A stretch of DNA of 19,785 bases, from NCBI GenBank assembly GCA_902478985.1, contig CABSNH010000014.1:1-19785 (forward strand), written 5' to 3'. The DNA comes from an uncultured Collinsella sp. GTDB lineage: Bacteria > Actinomycetota > Coriobacteriia > Coriobacteriales > Coriobacteriaceae. The position numbers were made by a program, and so were the translations under genes. Below the pieces are notes generated by a model that was given only the letters and a program-made list of their open reading frames with translations, was not told the origin of the DNA and ran no database searches. This document shows, one piece after another, positions 1 through 13,398 of this stretch. Numbering within the stretch: the first letter of the stretch is position 1; the number at the start of each line of letters is the position of its first letter.

Positions 1-4421
<4,421 letters not shown>

Positions 4422-4427
4422 AGTCAA

Positions 4428-7919
<3,492 letters not shown>

Positions 7920-7955
7920 CAGGTTTTTCCTCCTTCACGGAAATGCTCGGTGGAT

Positions 7956-7976
7956 TGGCGAGGCATAGCTTCGCCA
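7956..7976 (-). promoter_or_regulatory. hairpin in the rpoB leader
   Basis: Arms TGGCGA and TCGCCA enclose nine bases that can add two more pairs after one mismatch. The hairpin lies between the predicted rpoB transcription start and the Shine-Dalgarno sequence. It is too short and lacks a U-run for a terminator. A role in mRNA stability or translation is only a possibility. Confidence 0.35.
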
Positions 7977-7992
7977 GTTATCGCAACCTAAT

Positions 7993-8020
7993 AGTTTATC
8001 AGGTACCGACCGTTGAGCAA
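7993..8020 (-). promoter_or_regulatory. predicted rpoBC promoter
   Basis: On the minus strand, TTGCTC (-35, 8015-8020) and TAAACT (-10, 7993-7998) are separated by 16 bp. It is the best sigma-70-like match between the galU terminator and rpoB and would give a leader of roughly 65 nt. The surrounding 160 bp are clearly more AT-rich than the flanking genes, as expected for a strong promoter region. Confidence 0.5.
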
Positions 8021-8096
8021 GAAAAGCCTTGACGCGATTGAGTTTTTGGAGTAGCAAAGTTTTTCGACAGAAAATGCGCAGGTAAATGTATGTGTA

Positions 8097-8112
8097 TCGA
8101 ACACCTGTTCAT
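8097..8112. promoter_or_regulatory. candidate LexA (SOS) box
   Basis: The sequence TCGAACACCTGTTCAT contains GAAC-N4-GTTC (8099-8110), the core of the LexA/DinR operator of Gram-positive bacteria and actinobacteria, with the matching TC before it. It overlaps a second inverted repeat, CTGTTCA at 8105-8111 and TGAACAG at 8123-8129. It lies about 80 bp upstream of the predicted rpoB -35 element and downstream of the galU terminator. No small gene beside it was recognised. One such core could occur by chance in a window this size. Confidence 0.35.
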
Positions 8113-8153
8113 ATATTTTCTGTGAACAGAGGGCTGGCAATCGCAGCTCTTAT

Positions 8154-8186
8154 AAAAAAACGGGCGCGAACCGAAGTCCGCACCCG
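8154..8186 (-). terminator. Rho-independent terminator of galU
   Basis: On the minus strand, stem CGGGTGCG/CGCGCCCG (8179-8186 with 8161-8168, one G-U pair) is extended by three pairs and closed by a UUCG tetraloop. Seven T follow (8154-8160). It starts about 22 nt after the galU stop codon, so galU transcription should end before the rpoB promoter. Confidence 0.92.
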
Positions 8187-8208
8187 TAAATGTCGATGCC
8201 CGAAAGGC

Positions 8209-9117
8209 TTATTTGCGCATCAAACCGCCGCGCTCGTCGATGGCATCCCAGAAGGCGCCGGCAAAGCGAGGATCGCTTGCAGCCATGAGGGCGTTGGTGG
8301 CCATCCAGCCAGACGGGGTGCCGGTGTCGTAGCCCGACAGCGGGTCGATGACGACAGCGTACATGGCCTCGCGGTCGAGCGAGCGGGCCATGGCGTCGGT
8401 GAGCTGGATCTCGCCGCCCTTGCCGGCCTGCTGATCGGCCAGCAGGTCCATGACCAGCGGGCTCAGCAGGTAACGACCGACGATGTACAGGTTGGACGGA
8501 GCCGCCTCGGGAGCGGGCTTCTCGACCAAACCGCCGATGCGCCAGACAGCGCCCGGCTCAGCATCGGCAACGTCCTCGGCACCCTCGAGCGAACCGACGC
8601 GCTCACCGGCGATAACGCCGTAGCGGCTGACTTCCTCGGGCGAGCAAGCAGCGACGGCGATAACCGAAGCTCCACCGTGCTCCTTGGAAACGGCGAGCAT
8701 CTTGTCGCAGATGTCGCGATTAGGCACAACGTAGTCGCCCAGAAGAACCAGGAAGTTCTCACCTGCCACGGCGTCGGCAGCAGAGCGGATAGCATGGCCA
8801 AGGCCCTTGGGCTCGTACTGATAACGGAAGTCGACCGGCATACCGCCAGCGTGGGCGACGGCATCGGCATAGGCGTCCTTGCCGCGCTCGCGCAGCAGGT
8901 TTTCGAGCGAGCGATCGGGCTGGAAGTAGCTCAGCAGCTCGGGCTTACCGGGAGAGGTAACGATGATGGCATCGTCGACCTCCTCGGGGTCGAGCGCCTC
9001 CTCAACGACATACTGGATGACCGGCTTGTCGAGCACCGGCAGCATCTCTTTGGGGGTGCACTTGGTGCCAGGCAGAAAACGCGTGCCAAGACCGGCGGCG
9101 GGGATGATTGCCTTCAT
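8209..9117 (-). CDS. galU: UTP--glucose-1-phosphate uridylyltransferase
   Basis: Makes UDP-glucose from glucose-1-phosphate and UTP in the cytoplasm, supplying cell-surface polysaccharide and galactose metabolism. The product has 302 residues, the usual GalU length. The N-terminus carries the nucleotidyltransferase signature GLGTRFLPGTKCTPKEMLP, followed by DKPVIQYVVEEA. Later blocks match the family, including VLLGDYVV, GLVEKPAPEAAPSN, GRYLL and GEIQLTDA. The start at 9117 is chosen because family members begin MKAIIPAAG; the frame is open further upstream but that part does not resemble the family. AGGA lies 12 nt upstream, a somewhat long spacing. The gene sits between rplL and rpoB with its own promoter and terminator. 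Confidence 0.95.
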   Translation of the reverse strand: MKAIIPAAGLGTRFLPGTKCTPKEMLPVLDKPVIQYVVEEALDPEEVDDAIIVTSPGKPELLSYFQPDRSLENLLRERGKDAYADAVAHAGGMPVDFRYQYEPKGLGHAIRSAADAVAGENFLVLLGDYVVPNRDICDKMLAVSKEHGGASVIAVAACSPEEVSRYGVIAGERVGSLEGAEDVADAEPGAVWRIGGLVEKPAPEAAPSNLYIVGRYLLSPLVMDLLADQQAGKGGEIQLTDAMARSLDREAMYAVVIDPLSGYDTGTPSGWMATNALMAASDPRFAGAFWDAIDERGGLMRK

Positions 9118-9139
9118 GTTATTCAAGGATCCTTTCGCA

Positions 9140-9177
9140 GGCGCAAAAGCGCCCCATGCGTGCGGCACACAGCCGCA
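9140..9177 (-). other. two hairpins in the galU leader
   Basis: TGCGGC/GCCGCA (arms 9161-9166 and 9172-9177) and GGCGC/GCGCC (9140-9144 and 9149-9153, loop of four) lie between the predicted galU promoter and its start codon. The second ends a few bases before the Shine-Dalgarno sequence. Neither has a U-run. No riboswitch class was recognised. The rest of the region 9178-9370 holds only the candidate promoter and a 10-bp direct repeat, ACGCAAATTA, at 9257 and 9317. Confidence 0.4.
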
Positions 9178-9213
9178 GACCAAATTGCGATACCCAAGCA
9201 TCTTACCGCTGGA

Positions 9214-9241
9214 ACTATATGTCACTACAAGGCAGAGACAA
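9214..9241 (-). promoter_or_regulatory. predicted galU promoter
   Basis: On the minus strand, TTGTCT (9236-9241) and TATAGT (9214-9219) are separated by 16 bp. This lies downstream of the rplL terminator and about 100 bp before the galU start, in the AT-rich part of the intergenic region. Confidence 0.5.
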
Positions 9242-9370
9242 TTCTTCAGCAGGTCAACGCAAATTATTGCTCGAATGGTGCAATTTTATTGCCCAACGGC
9301 AGGGTGCCCGATACGACGCAAATTACAGAACATGGCAGTTTGAGCAACCGATGTCGAGGGACCGAAAAAC

Positions 9371-9404
9371 AAAAAAGACGGGGCTCGCAATGCGAACCCC
9401 GTCT
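9371..9404 (-). terminator. Rho-independent terminator of rplJL
   Basis: On the minus strand the stem pairs AGACGGGGTTCGC with GCGAGCCCCGTCT (9391-9404 with 9376-9389) with one G-U pair and a very short loop. A run of T follows (9371-9376). It begins about 27 nt after the rplL stop codon and should separate rplJL from galU. Confidence 0.93.
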
Positions 9405-9431
9405 GCAAAGAAATCTGGCGAGAAAGCCTGA

Positions 9432-9809
9432 TTACTTGAGGGTAACAGCAGCGCCAGCAGCCTCGAGCTTCTCCTTGGCAGCCTCGGCGTCCTCCTTCTT
9501 GGCACCCTCGAGAACAGCCTTGGGAGCGCCCTCGACGACCTCCTTGGCCTCCTTCAGGCCAAGGTTGGTGAGCTCACGGACGGCCTTGATGACCTGGATC
9601 TTGTTGTCGCCGAAGCCCTCGAGCACGACGTCAAACTCGGTCTTCTCCTCGGCCTCAGCAGCGCCAGCAGCGGGAGCGGCGACAACAGCGGCAGGAGCAG
9701 CGGCGGAAACGCCGAAGGTGTCCTCGATAGCCTTAACGAGCTCGGAAGCCTCGAGAAGGGTCATTTCCTTAAGAGCATCGATGATCTCATCGGTGGTAAG
9801 CTTAGCCAT
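9432..9809 (-). CDS. rplL: 50S ribosomal protein L7/L12
   Basis: Ribosomal stalk protein that recruits translation GTPases. It is 125 residues, the standard length. The N-terminal dimerisation domain (MAKLTTDEIIDALKEMTLLE) is followed by the Ala-rich hinge at about residues 36-56 and the C-terminal domain (EKTEFDVVLEGF, KIQVIKAVRE, GLKEAKEVVEG). ATG at 9809 is chosen because MAKLT is the family start and AAAGGA lies 7 nt upstream; an in-frame extension upstream is not family sequence. It is the second gene of the rplJL operon, 97 nt after rplJ, with hairpins in the gap. Confidence 0.98.
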   Translation of the reverse strand: MAKLTTDEIIDALKEMTLLEASELVKAIEDTFGVSAAAPAAVVAAPAAGAAEAEEKTEFDVVLEGFGDNKIQVIKAVRELTNLGLKEAKEVVEGAPKAVLEGAKKEDAEAAKEKLEAAGAAVTLK

Positions 9810-9828
9810 TTCTAAGTCCTTTCGGTTT

Positions 9829-9893
9829 CCGTGCGGATGCACGGAGATCAGTTAAAACACGGCGCGAATGCGCCAGGGGTGCGGCGTTGCCGC
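9829..9893 (-). promoter_or_regulatory. three successive hairpins between rplJ and rplL
   Basis: Three short perfect hairpins occupy the 102-nt gap: arms 9889-9893/9881-9885 (GCGGC/GCCGC), 9870-9874/9861-9865 (GGCGC/GCGCC, followed after 3 nt by TTTT) and 9839-9844/9829-9834 (CCGTGC/GCACGG, ending just before the rplL ribosome-binding region). They may set the rplL:rplJ expression ratio through partial termination or RNA processing. L7/L12 is needed in several copies per L10. Function is inference. Confidence 0.4.
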
Positions 9894-9911
9894 CGCGGGT
9901 GAAAACAGCGA

Positions 9912-10433
9912 CTAGGCTGCCTTCTGCTCGGAGACCTGCTGGATCGAACGAGCGAGACCAGAGGAAACGCCGTTGACGCAGACAGCGATGTCGCGAGCGA
10001 AACCGGAAATGAGACCGGCGATCTGGCCGAGAAGCTGATCCTTGGTGGGCAGCTCGGCGATAGCCTTAACATCATCAGCGGAAACGGCCTTGCCGTCGGA
10101 GATACCGCCCTTGATCTCAAGGACGCCCTTGGACTTAGCGGAGAAGTCCTTAAGGGCCTTAGCGGCCTCGACCGGCTCGGACTCGTAGAACACATAAGCG
10201 ACGGGGCCGGCGAGAATCTCGTCGAGCTCGGGCTGCTCCTGGTTCTTGAGAGCGATCTTGACCAGGTTGTTCTTGTAGACCTTCATCTCGGCGCCGCACT
10301 CGCGAAGCTGATGACGCAGCTCCTGAGCCTGCTTAACCGTCAGACCGTTGTAGTTGACGACGAACAGACCGGCGTTCTCGGCGATACGGGACTCGATCTC
10401 TGCAACCTTGTCGATTTTGTACTGCTGGGGCAT
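9912..10433 (-). CDS. rplJ: 50S ribosomal protein L10
   Basis: Base of the ribosomal stalk: binds 23S rRNA and anchors L7/L12 dimers through its C-terminal helix. The product has 173 residues, as usual. The N-terminal half shows the family pattern: KIDKVAEIESRIAEN, a VVNYNGLTVKQAQELR segment and YKNNLVKIAL. The C-terminal helix that binds L7/L12 ends QQVSEQKAA. The ATG at 10433 has GGAGGT 7 nt upstream. rplK and rplA are not adjacent here: an aminotransferase gene lies upstream. Expression is probably autoregulated through the leader at 10499-10643. Confidence 0.98.
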   Translation of the reverse strand: MPQQYKIDKVAEIESRIAENAGLFVVNYNGLTVKQAQELRHQLRECGAEMKVYKNNLVKIALKNQEQPELDEILAGPVAYVFYESEPVEAAKALKDFSAKSKGVLEIKGGISDGKAVSADDVKAIAELPTKDQLLGQIAGLISGFARDIAVCVNGVSSGLARSIQQVSEQKAA

Positions 10434-10477
10434 GAATTACACCTCCTCGAATTCTTTCCGGGCACGGTCCGCCACAA

Positions 10478-10498
10478 GGACATGACGGGGGCATGTCC
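10478..10498 (-). promoter_or_regulatory. hairpin between the L10 attenuator and rplJ
   Basis: GGACATG and CATGTCC form a perfect 7-bp stem around a 7-nt C-rich loop (CCCCCGT on the minus strand). The loop is complementary to the GGGGG arm of the preceding attenuator, so an alternative pairing is conceivable. It lies directly after the attenuator U-run. Role unknown. Confidence 0.35.
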
Positions 10499-10535
10499 AA
10501 AAAGAAAGCCCCCGCGCTGCATGAGCGACGGGGGC
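10499..10535 (-). terminator. attenuator of the rplJL leader
   Basis: On the minus strand GCCCCCG (10529-10535) pairs with CGGGGGC (10508-10514), with an inner CGCT/AGCG stem. A U-rich run (TTTCTTTTT) follows. Its position inside the leader, before rplJ, makes it the transcription attenuator expected for L10 autoregulation. Confidence 0.8.
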
Positions 10536-10643
10536 GAGAAGACATATCTACTCGACCACCTCGGCTGGCGGGAAGTCCCATTAAGCTCGCGGGTAAGACC
10601 CGTTTGCGCCGGCTGTCTCTGGCAGCGGATTCGTGCGTGAACC
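10499..10643 (-). ncRNA. ribosomal protein L10 leader (autoregulatory 5' UTR)
   Basis: The rplJL transcript begins with a folded region. An outer stem (10607-10613 with 10564-10570, GCCGGCG/CGCCAGC, one mismatch) encloses two hairpins (CGGGT/ACCCG at 10590-10602 and GGGA-TCCC at 10570-10579). This makes a three-way junction like the L10-(L12)4 binding site of known L10 leaders, followed by the attenuator. The call rests on position, fold and the attenuator. A covariance-model match to Rfam L10_leader was not run. The 5' end is estimated from the promoter. Confidence 0.65.
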
Positions 10644-10649
10644 GAAAGT

Positions 10650-10678
10650 ATTATGGCGGGGACCCCGGCGTCGGTCAA
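10650..10678 (-). promoter_or_regulatory. rplJL promoter
   Basis: On the minus strand, TTGACC (10673-10678) and CATAAT (10650-10655) are separated by exactly 17 bp. Each is 5/6 to consensus, the best promoter match in the window. The spacer contains the palindrome GGGGTCCCC. It lies immediately downstream of the large inverted repeat at 10685-10868. Confidence 0.78.
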
Positions 10679-10684
10679 CGGGCT

Positions 10685-10868
10685 CGAGGATTCGCACACA
10701 AACCCTGCATACGCTCCGACCGGGAGGGGCAGGGCGAGTTTTCCGCTCGGTCAAGTCCTGGGCTCGCACGAAGGCCACATTAAGTGGCCTTCGGCTCGTG
10801 CGGAATCTACGGAAAACTCGCCCTGCCCCTCCCGGCCGGAGCTACGTTGCCTTTGCTGCGAATCCTCG
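10685..10868. repeat. large nested inverted repeat upstream of the rplJL promoter
   Basis: Three nested arm pairs are visible: 12-bp perfect outer arms (10685-10696 and 10857-10868), 32-bp middle arms with a single mismatch (10714-10745 and 10810-10841), and a 9-bp perfect inner hairpin GAAGGCCAC/GTGGCCTTC (10770-10778 and 10784-10792), flanked by CGCACG/CGTGCG. The single middle-arm mismatch becomes a G-U pair in minus-strand RNA. It encodes no credible protein and occupies most of the gap after the aminotransferase stop codon. It could be a palindromic repeat element, a MITE remnant or a transcription-end structure. Confidence 0.85.
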
Positions 10869-10937
10869 TGTCCGTTGAGCGACGCGCCCCACTCATAATG
10901 CTTGGGTCGGTGGGCTGATGTGTTGCATCCCTGAGGG

Positions 10938-12074
10938 CTACAAGGTTGAAATGAAGGTGGACAGGCGGCGGAGACCTTCGTCTAGGTCTTTGTCGGAGAC
11001 GCAGTAGCTGAGGCGGATGTGGCCTTCGGTTCCGAAGCAGTCTCCCGGGACTAGGGCTACGTTTGCTTCTTTGATGGCTTTGATGCAGAAGTCTTCGCTG
11101 GTTAGGCCGAACTTTTTGATGCTCGGGAAAGTGTAGAAGGCTCCTGCGGGCTCTACTACGTCGAGGCCCATGGCGTTTAAGGCTTCGAGTACGCGCTCGC
11201 GGCGGGCTCGGTAGACTTTGAGCATGGGGGTTGGGTCGACGGTGAGGGCTCGGGCCGCGGCGTCCATCTCAAAGGAGACGGCGCTCGATACTAAGTATTG
11301 GTGGGCCTTTGCGATCTCGGCGATGACGGGGGTTGCCGCTGCGAGCCAGCCCAGGCGCCAGCCGGTCATAGCCCAGGGCTTGGAGAAGCTCTCGATGACG
11401 ACCGTCTGCTCACGCAGCTCCGGGTGACGCTGGGCAAAGCGCTCGTAGCCATCCACATAAACCAGGCGGTTGTATACGTCGTCGCAGACCACGTAGATGC
11501 CCGCCTGCTCCGCCACGTGTGCCACGGCGTCGAGCGAAGCCGCGTTGAGGATACAGCCCGTAGGATTGTTGGGCGAGCAGATGACGATAGCCTTGGTCGC
11601 CGGTGTCACGCAGGCACGAAGCGCTTCCTCGTCAATCTGAAATTGCGCAGGCTCCGTATCCAAAAAGACTGCTTTGGCGTGGTTGGCCACGACGATGCTT
11701 TCGTACAGGCCAAAGGCCGGCGTGGGGATAATGACCTCGTCGCCGGGGTTGAGCATAGCCATGAATGTTGCCGACAGGGCCTCGGTCGCGCCGTCGGTCA
11801 GAATGATCTCGTCGGCCGAAAACGTAAGGCCCGCGCCCCCCATGTAGGCAGACAACGCCTCACGCAGGGCGGGGCGACCGTTGTTGGGCGGATAGTGCGT
11901 GTCACCGCGGTACAGTGCGGCGGTCACCTCGGCGCTAATCACATCGGGCGTGGGAAAATCGGGCTCGCCGAGCGCGAGCGCGATGCACCCCGGATGCTGG
12001 GCGGCGAGCGCGTTAATCCGGCGGATACCGGAGGGCTTGAGCGTGGCAAGCGAGGTATTCATGGGCAGACGCAT
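10938..12074 (-). CDS. pyridoxal-phosphate-dependent class I/II aminotransferase
   Basis: Fold-type I PLP enzyme of the aspartate aminotransferase superfamily, 378 residues, probably transferring the amino group of an aspartate, alanine or aromatic-type substrate to 2-oxoglutarate; the substrate cannot be read from sequence. Markers: LALGEPDFPTPD near the N-terminus, THYPPNNGRPALREA, DGATEAL, the cofactor-binding SPNNPTG, CDDVYNRLVY, and the Schiff-base lysine in SFSKPWAMTGWRLGW. ATG at 12074 has AAGGA 5 nt upstream; a second ATG four codons later is less well placed. The last 118 or so codons use TTA, CTA, GTA and GGA freely while the first 260 contain no TTA, CTA or TCA. The gene is divergent from the plus-strand gene at 12168. 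Confidence 0.93.
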   Translation of the reverse strand: MRLPMNTSLATLKPSGIRRINALAAQHPGCIALALGEPDFPTPDVISAEVTAALYRGDTHYPPNNGRPALREALSAYMGGAGLTFSADEIILTDGATEALSATFMAMLNPGDEVIIPTPAFGLYESIVVANHAKAVFLDTEPAQFQIDEEALRACVTPATKAIVICSPNNPTGCILNAASLDAVAHVAEQAGIYVVCDDVYNRLVYVDGYERFAQRHPELREQTVVIESFSKPWAMTGWRLGWLAAATPVIAEIAKAHQYLVSSAVSFEMDAAARALTVDPTPMLKVYRARRERVLEALNAMGLDVVEPAGAFYTFPSIKKFGLTSEDFCIKAIKEANVALVPGDCFGTEGHIRLSYCVSDKDLDEGLRRLSTFISTL

Positions 12075-12167
12075 GGCGTTCCTTTCGTAAGGGTTGCACT
12101 AGGATAGCGCGGCGGGGCGCCACCAGACGGTGTAACCTAAACGGAAACGAGCCGGAAAGGAGATGGC

Positions 12168-12830
12168 ATGGAGACAACCGCGTGCGGCGACGTACCAAAA
12201 ACACTGCACACCGTTGCGTATATCAGTATTCCCAATAGCGCCGATCTTGATTTTTTGCTCTGGGACCTGCAGGATGCCATCGCCGCCTATGCTCAGCTTT
12301 CTGGCACCGCACTCCCCCGCCCGGTCGACTTGAAGGCAAATGACGCCGGCAGCGTTGCCGATGGCATCGTGCTGGCCATTGAAGATGTGGCTGACGATGA
12401 GACGTTGACAGCCATCGAGCAGGCGCTTGAGCGCTTTGGCGGTACGGGAACGCGCGTCTATGTCGCGATTCGAGCCGCACAAGAGGGCACTGAGCAGGCG
12501 CGTGGGACCGCCGTTCGCCTGCACAAGGCATGTGAGCGCCATGGCCAATTGTGGTGTGGCGGCGTTGCCATCTGCGCCGGCAGCGGCATTGCGGCGCTTC
12601 GTCGCTCTCCGCGCATGGGACTCTTGCGGCGACCGTTTTCTGAGGCCATGGACAAGCTCGTGGGCGCCGTTCGCATGGGATGTTCCGTCGAGCATGCACA
12701 GCGGCTTGGCGGCGGCAATGCCGCCAACGTCGACGCCGACGGCATGGTTTGCGCCGAGCCAGCCGTGCCCGCGCCGATCTGGCGAGGCGTTCTGAAACGT
12801 CTGGGCGCCCACGCTCAAACAAAAATCTAA
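12168..12830 (+). CDS. protein of unknown function, possibly flavodoxin/NADPH-FMN reductase-like
   Basis: The only convincing plus-strand gene, 220 residues. ATG at 12168 has AAAGGAG 5 nt upstream. Its stop is 1 bp from the stop of the convergent glycosylase gene. No signal peptide or membrane segment is seen. Two features stand out: an alternating pattern ADGIVLAIEDV...TRVYVAI like central beta strands of a Rossmann/flavodoxin-type fold, and a C-terminal block LWCGGVAICAGSGI followed by PRMGLLRRPFSEAMDKLV. These resemble the second half of flavodoxin-like NAD(P)H oxidoreductases, but no phosphate-binding loop is evident at the N-terminus, so function is open. It overlaps long minus-strand frames that lack a ribosome-binding site and recognisable sequence. 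Confidence 0.8.
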   Translation: METTACGDVPKTLHTVAYISIPNSADLDFLLWDLQDAIAAYAQLSGTALPRPVDLKANDAGSVADGIVLAIEDVADDETLTAIEQALERFGGTGTRVYVAIRAAQEGTEQARGTAVRLHKACERHGQLWCGGVAICAGSGIAALRRSPRMGLLRRPFSEAMDKLVGAVRMGCSVEHAQRLGGGNAANVDADGMVCAEPAVPAPIWRGVLKRLGAHAQTKI

Positions 12831-12831
12831 A

Positions 12832-13395
12832 TTAAATAACAGCCCAGTCAACGGCTTCGTGCCAACGCTCAACAAGACGCTCCAGGCGCCAGGCGGCATT
12901 GGCGGGACTTGTCGAGGGCAGGACAATAGCAGGCAGCCCCGTCCGATCTTGCAAGTAGCGTTTGTAGAGTCGCCCTGCCGTACCGCCGTTACAGACAACG
13001 ACCTCGATCGACGCGGCATCGGTAATGCGCTCGATATGTGCCGGCACAACGTTGCGGATGCTCGCGTCGCTCGAGCCCTTAATGTCGCAGCTCTCGATTG
13101 CATCCCACAGGGCCACGCCGCCGTTCAGCAGCATGGCCCGCTTGGCGGCAATGGAGGCATCGAGCGTCGCGGGCTCACCGCTTGCCAAAGGATCGCCCTC
13201 GTTGGGCGGCACAGGCATACCGAGGCACGTGGCCATCACACGCCAAAAGCGATTCTGAGGGTTGCCGTAATAAAAGGCATTGGCGCGCGACAGCACTGAG
13301 GGAAACGATCCGAGCACCAAAACGCGCGAACACTCGTCAAACACGGGCTCAAACCCATGCTCAATATGCTGATAGCCCTCGTCCGGCGCAGTCAT
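12832..13395 (-). CDS. DNA-deoxyinosine glycosylase (uracil-DNA glycosylase superfamily)
   Basis: Predicted base-excision repair enzyme that removes hypoxanthine, the deamination product of adenine, from DNA. It has 187 residues. The first active-site block reads LVLGSFPSVLSR followed by FYYGNPQNRFW (residues 27-51), and the second is LPSTSPAN near residue 160. This pair is typical of the hypoxanthine-DNA glycosylase group within the UDG/Mug superfamily. The ATG start at 13395 lies 3 nt after the stop of the upstream amylase gene, with GAGGG 8 nt upstream inside that gene's end. The two are therefore co-transcribed and perhaps translationally coupled. Substrate assignment follows the family and was not tested. 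Confidence 0.88.
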   Translation of the reverse strand: MTAPDEGYQHIEHGFEPVFDECSRVLVLGSFPSVLSRANAFYYGNPQNRFWRVMATCLGMPVPPNEGDPLASGEPATLDASIAAKRAMLLNGGVALWDAIESCDIKGSSDASIRNVVPAHIERITDAASIEVVVCNGGTAGRLYKRYLQDRTGLPAIVLPSTSPANAAWRLERLVERWHEAVDWAVI

Positions 13396-13398
13396 GAA

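Noticed and set aside
9118..9225. N-terminal extension of GalU
   Set aside because: Family members begin at MKAIIPAAG (9117), and the extension covers leader hairpins and the promoter.
8086..9855. 589-codon plus-strand ORF
   Set aside because: Runs antisense through galU, the rplL terminator and rplL; low-complexity translation with no recognised domain.
11298..12107. 269-codon plus-strand ORF opposite the aminotransferase
   Set aside because: A register shadow of the aminotransferase codons; useful only as evidence of the codon switch.
12099..13103. 334-codon minus-strand ORF
   Set aside because: Overlaps the plus-strand gene with a good ribosome-binding site and part of the glycosylase gene in another frame; its translation has no recognisable family pattern.
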